Assembly: GCA_013398175.1 (NCBI GenBank)
Contig: VZRZ01002089.1
Span: forward strand, 612,358-676,357
From: Climacteris rufus
Taxonomy: Eukaryota; Chordata; Aves; Passeriformes; Climacteridae
Length of the DNA stretch: 64,000 bases
Direction: 5' to 3'
Position numbers and translations under genes: made by a program. Shown here piece after piece: positions 61,943 to 64,000 of this stretch. Each line of letters begins with the position of its first letter. Position 1 is the first letter of the stretch. The notes under the pieces were generated by a model. The model saw only the letters and a list, made by a program, of their open reading frames with translations. It did not search any database and had not been told where the DNA came from.

Positions 61943-64000
61943 GTGAGATGTAATTTTTTTGTATTTAAACTTTATTTTCTTCATCAAAAATGTACTGTTT
62001 ACAGAAACTTTTAAAGTCAGACACATTTTCAGTTTTTAGAGATGTTTGTGGCCATTTTTTTTTAACTACTAGGAGGTCTCTTGGTAACAAGCCAGAAACT
62101 GATTGTACTATATATTAAACAACTTAATTTCTAGATCATCTCCAGAGTGTGTAACTGAGTTTTGCTTTACTCCTTCTGGTAAGACAGCTGTTAGCTTTCA
62201 GTAGATTTTGTACTGGTCTGCTTAGGGTGCTGAGTGACTGCAGTGAGGATTGTTTTTAATGTGTAAGGCTGTGTACAGAATGAAATTATTATTGTTGCAC
62301 AGTTAATAGTTTTTTTGTGCATATTTGTGAGGAATGAAAAAGGTAACTTGGCAGAGTAGAAAATAATCCGATTGGAGCTAAATGTGTGCTGATTAATCAC
62401 ACTTCAGGCACTTGGACTGTCCACCTTCATGCAATTCCTTGCAATTCTTGCTTTCTAAAATTTTCTACAGAATTAAGCAGCTTAAATTTAGTCTGTGGTT
62501 TTGTTATTCCACTTTTGTGTACTTCAAGGGGTTTTTTTTAAGTCTTTCATCTTCTGTACCTGAAGAATTGAATTATTGTATTTCATCTTAGAGTGGCAGC
62601 CTGGATGTTTATGGAGAAGTTCAAAGTTGCATATCAGAAGTGTTTTGAGAGGTTTCATAGACAGCTGTTTATTAAGGTCTGGTGTCTTACAGGGTTAGAC
62701 TTTGTTAGATCTGATCTTGCAAATGTAGATAACTAACCATGTAATGAACTGGTTGCTTATTCAGGCATAATGAAGATCTCTTGGTGTGGTGTTTAATGTT
62801 GAAGTTTCACTAAGACAAAACAGTTGATCTGGAATGGTTGTAAGAAGGAATTTAAATGAGACTGAAGTGACTGGATGCTGCTTTGAGCTTTTGCAATATT
62901 TCTGTTAGTTTTCTAGAAGGATGTACCTTTGGGAGGAGAACACAACTGCTTTACAAAACAAACAAAAAACCACCTGCTGACCTCCTTAAGCTGCAACTAT
63001 TAGTAAATTTTGTAACTTACTACTAGCCATTCTTTCAGTTTAAACAGTGGGTACAGAATACTTGAGGCAAAAGGATTACAAGGAGAAATTGAAACTAGAG
63101 TAGTGTTCAGTATGCTAGAGAAGAGGAACTTGATCAACTTAGATGTGTTGTGTCAATGTGGTAGGATTGTCACTGCAGGAAGTGCAGAATTCAATATATG
63201 CTGCTTTACTGCTGTCTTTACATCTGAATTGTGCCTGGTAATGGGCAATTGGTCATCCTGATATCAATCCAAGCACAGTAATGAATCACTGTAGGGAATT
63301 TGAATATTTGATATTTAGGAACTGTAATGCATCTTATTAGATTTTATGCTAGATATAACTAGTACAAAATAAACATGCTTAGGCATCTCTAAACTGTCTC
63401 AACTTGTCAGAATTAGGGTAGTAGCAGCAAGAAACTGAGCAGTCAGTTTAGGAAAGCGTTTTGCTTCTCTGGTGCATTTACATAGGACTCCCGGCATGAT
63501 TGCTTATTGTTTATGTAGCTTAGAACATCATACAGCTGTAATATGGCTGTATCTGAGTTAGTTATGAGCTCAAGTCTCTGCAAAAGTCAGTTTGGTTTTT
63601 TTTAAGTTACAGAATGATTGTGTGCCTCCAATTACAGTGCAGAAGCAGTGTGGGTGTAATAGTGGGAAGAACAATTTCTTGAATGGTCCTACCAAACTAG
63701 TCTTTAAGTTTTGCAGTGGGCCAAGAAGGAAATCCTTTGTGATAAAACTTGTAAATAGCATGGAAGATTGAAGAGAAACATATAATAAAAGCTTTAGCTA
63801 TCAGTTTGTTTTGCTTTATGAAAGAAAATAAAATGCGTGTATATTGGAGGGAGGCAGAAGGATTGAGACTTAACAAACATGTTACCTGTTTATGACAATT
63901 ATTATCTGAAGGTAAATACTTAATTTGCAAAAAAGAGGGTCAAGAGAATAGAGCACAGCAGTAGGAAGGCTTTTGTTGTCCTTATAGCTATAGAAATACA
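61943..64000 (+). other. LMBRD1: LMBRD1 intron 13, 5' part
   Basis: Starts with the GTGAGA donor and runs off the window. I looked for an exon matching the luminal sequon-rich region that follows in mammals and did not find one. Confidence 0.8.

Noticed and set aside
61943..64000. Search for LMBRD1 exon 14
   Set aside because: No acceptor followed by a frame resembling the sequon-rich luminal region was found, so it is assumed to lie beyond the window.

Overview
The window looks like nuclear DNA from a bird. The evidence is a dense population of CR1-type LINE fragments, including the typical 3' tails built on an ATTCTATG-like octamer, several avian-style solo LTRs, a GC-rich CpG-island promoter in AT-rich surroundings, and a large multi-exon vertebrate gene with canonical GT-AG introns. 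The species cannot be fixed from the sequence alone.

Only one gene can be supported: LMBRD1, encoding the lysosomal cobalamin (vitamin B12) exporter LMBD1, on the + strand. Thirteen coding exons (11171 to 61942) splice together in frame with no stop and give 443 codons. The mammalian protein is about 540 residues, so roughly the last 100 residues (probably exons 14-16) and the 3' UTR lie beyond the right edge. Exon phases, N-glycosylation sequons, the membrane-segment pattern and the two AP-2-type motifs (YERL, WTKF) all match the mammalian protein with a constant offset of three residues, caused by a shorter N-terminus.

Layout: 1-10.3 kb is intergenic DNA upstream of the gene, with degraded CR1 copies, an LTR-like fragment near 7.03 kb, a 33-bp tandem duplication near 7.65 kb, and a 1-kb block (9091-10099) bounded by long inverted repeats. 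About 10.37-11.47 kb is a CpG-island promoter holding a perfect CRE palindrome, a GC box, an imperfect RFX X-box, paired C/EBP-like nonamers and a YY1 motif over the start codon. From 11.2 to 64 kb are the exons and introns of LMBRD1. The introns hold CR1 copies in both orientations and two solo LTRs. The largest, intron 7 (13.2 kb), carries a tail-to-tail CR1 pair, one member of which still shows reverse-transcriptase motifs.

No second protein-coding gene, tRNA, rRNA or CRISPR array was seen, and I found no evidence of a novel multi-gene system. The more notable observations are regulatory or structural: the inverted-repeat block upstream of the promoter, promoter motif architecture, a NAGNAG acceptor at exon 5, a conserved internal start Met, and inverted CR1 pairs.
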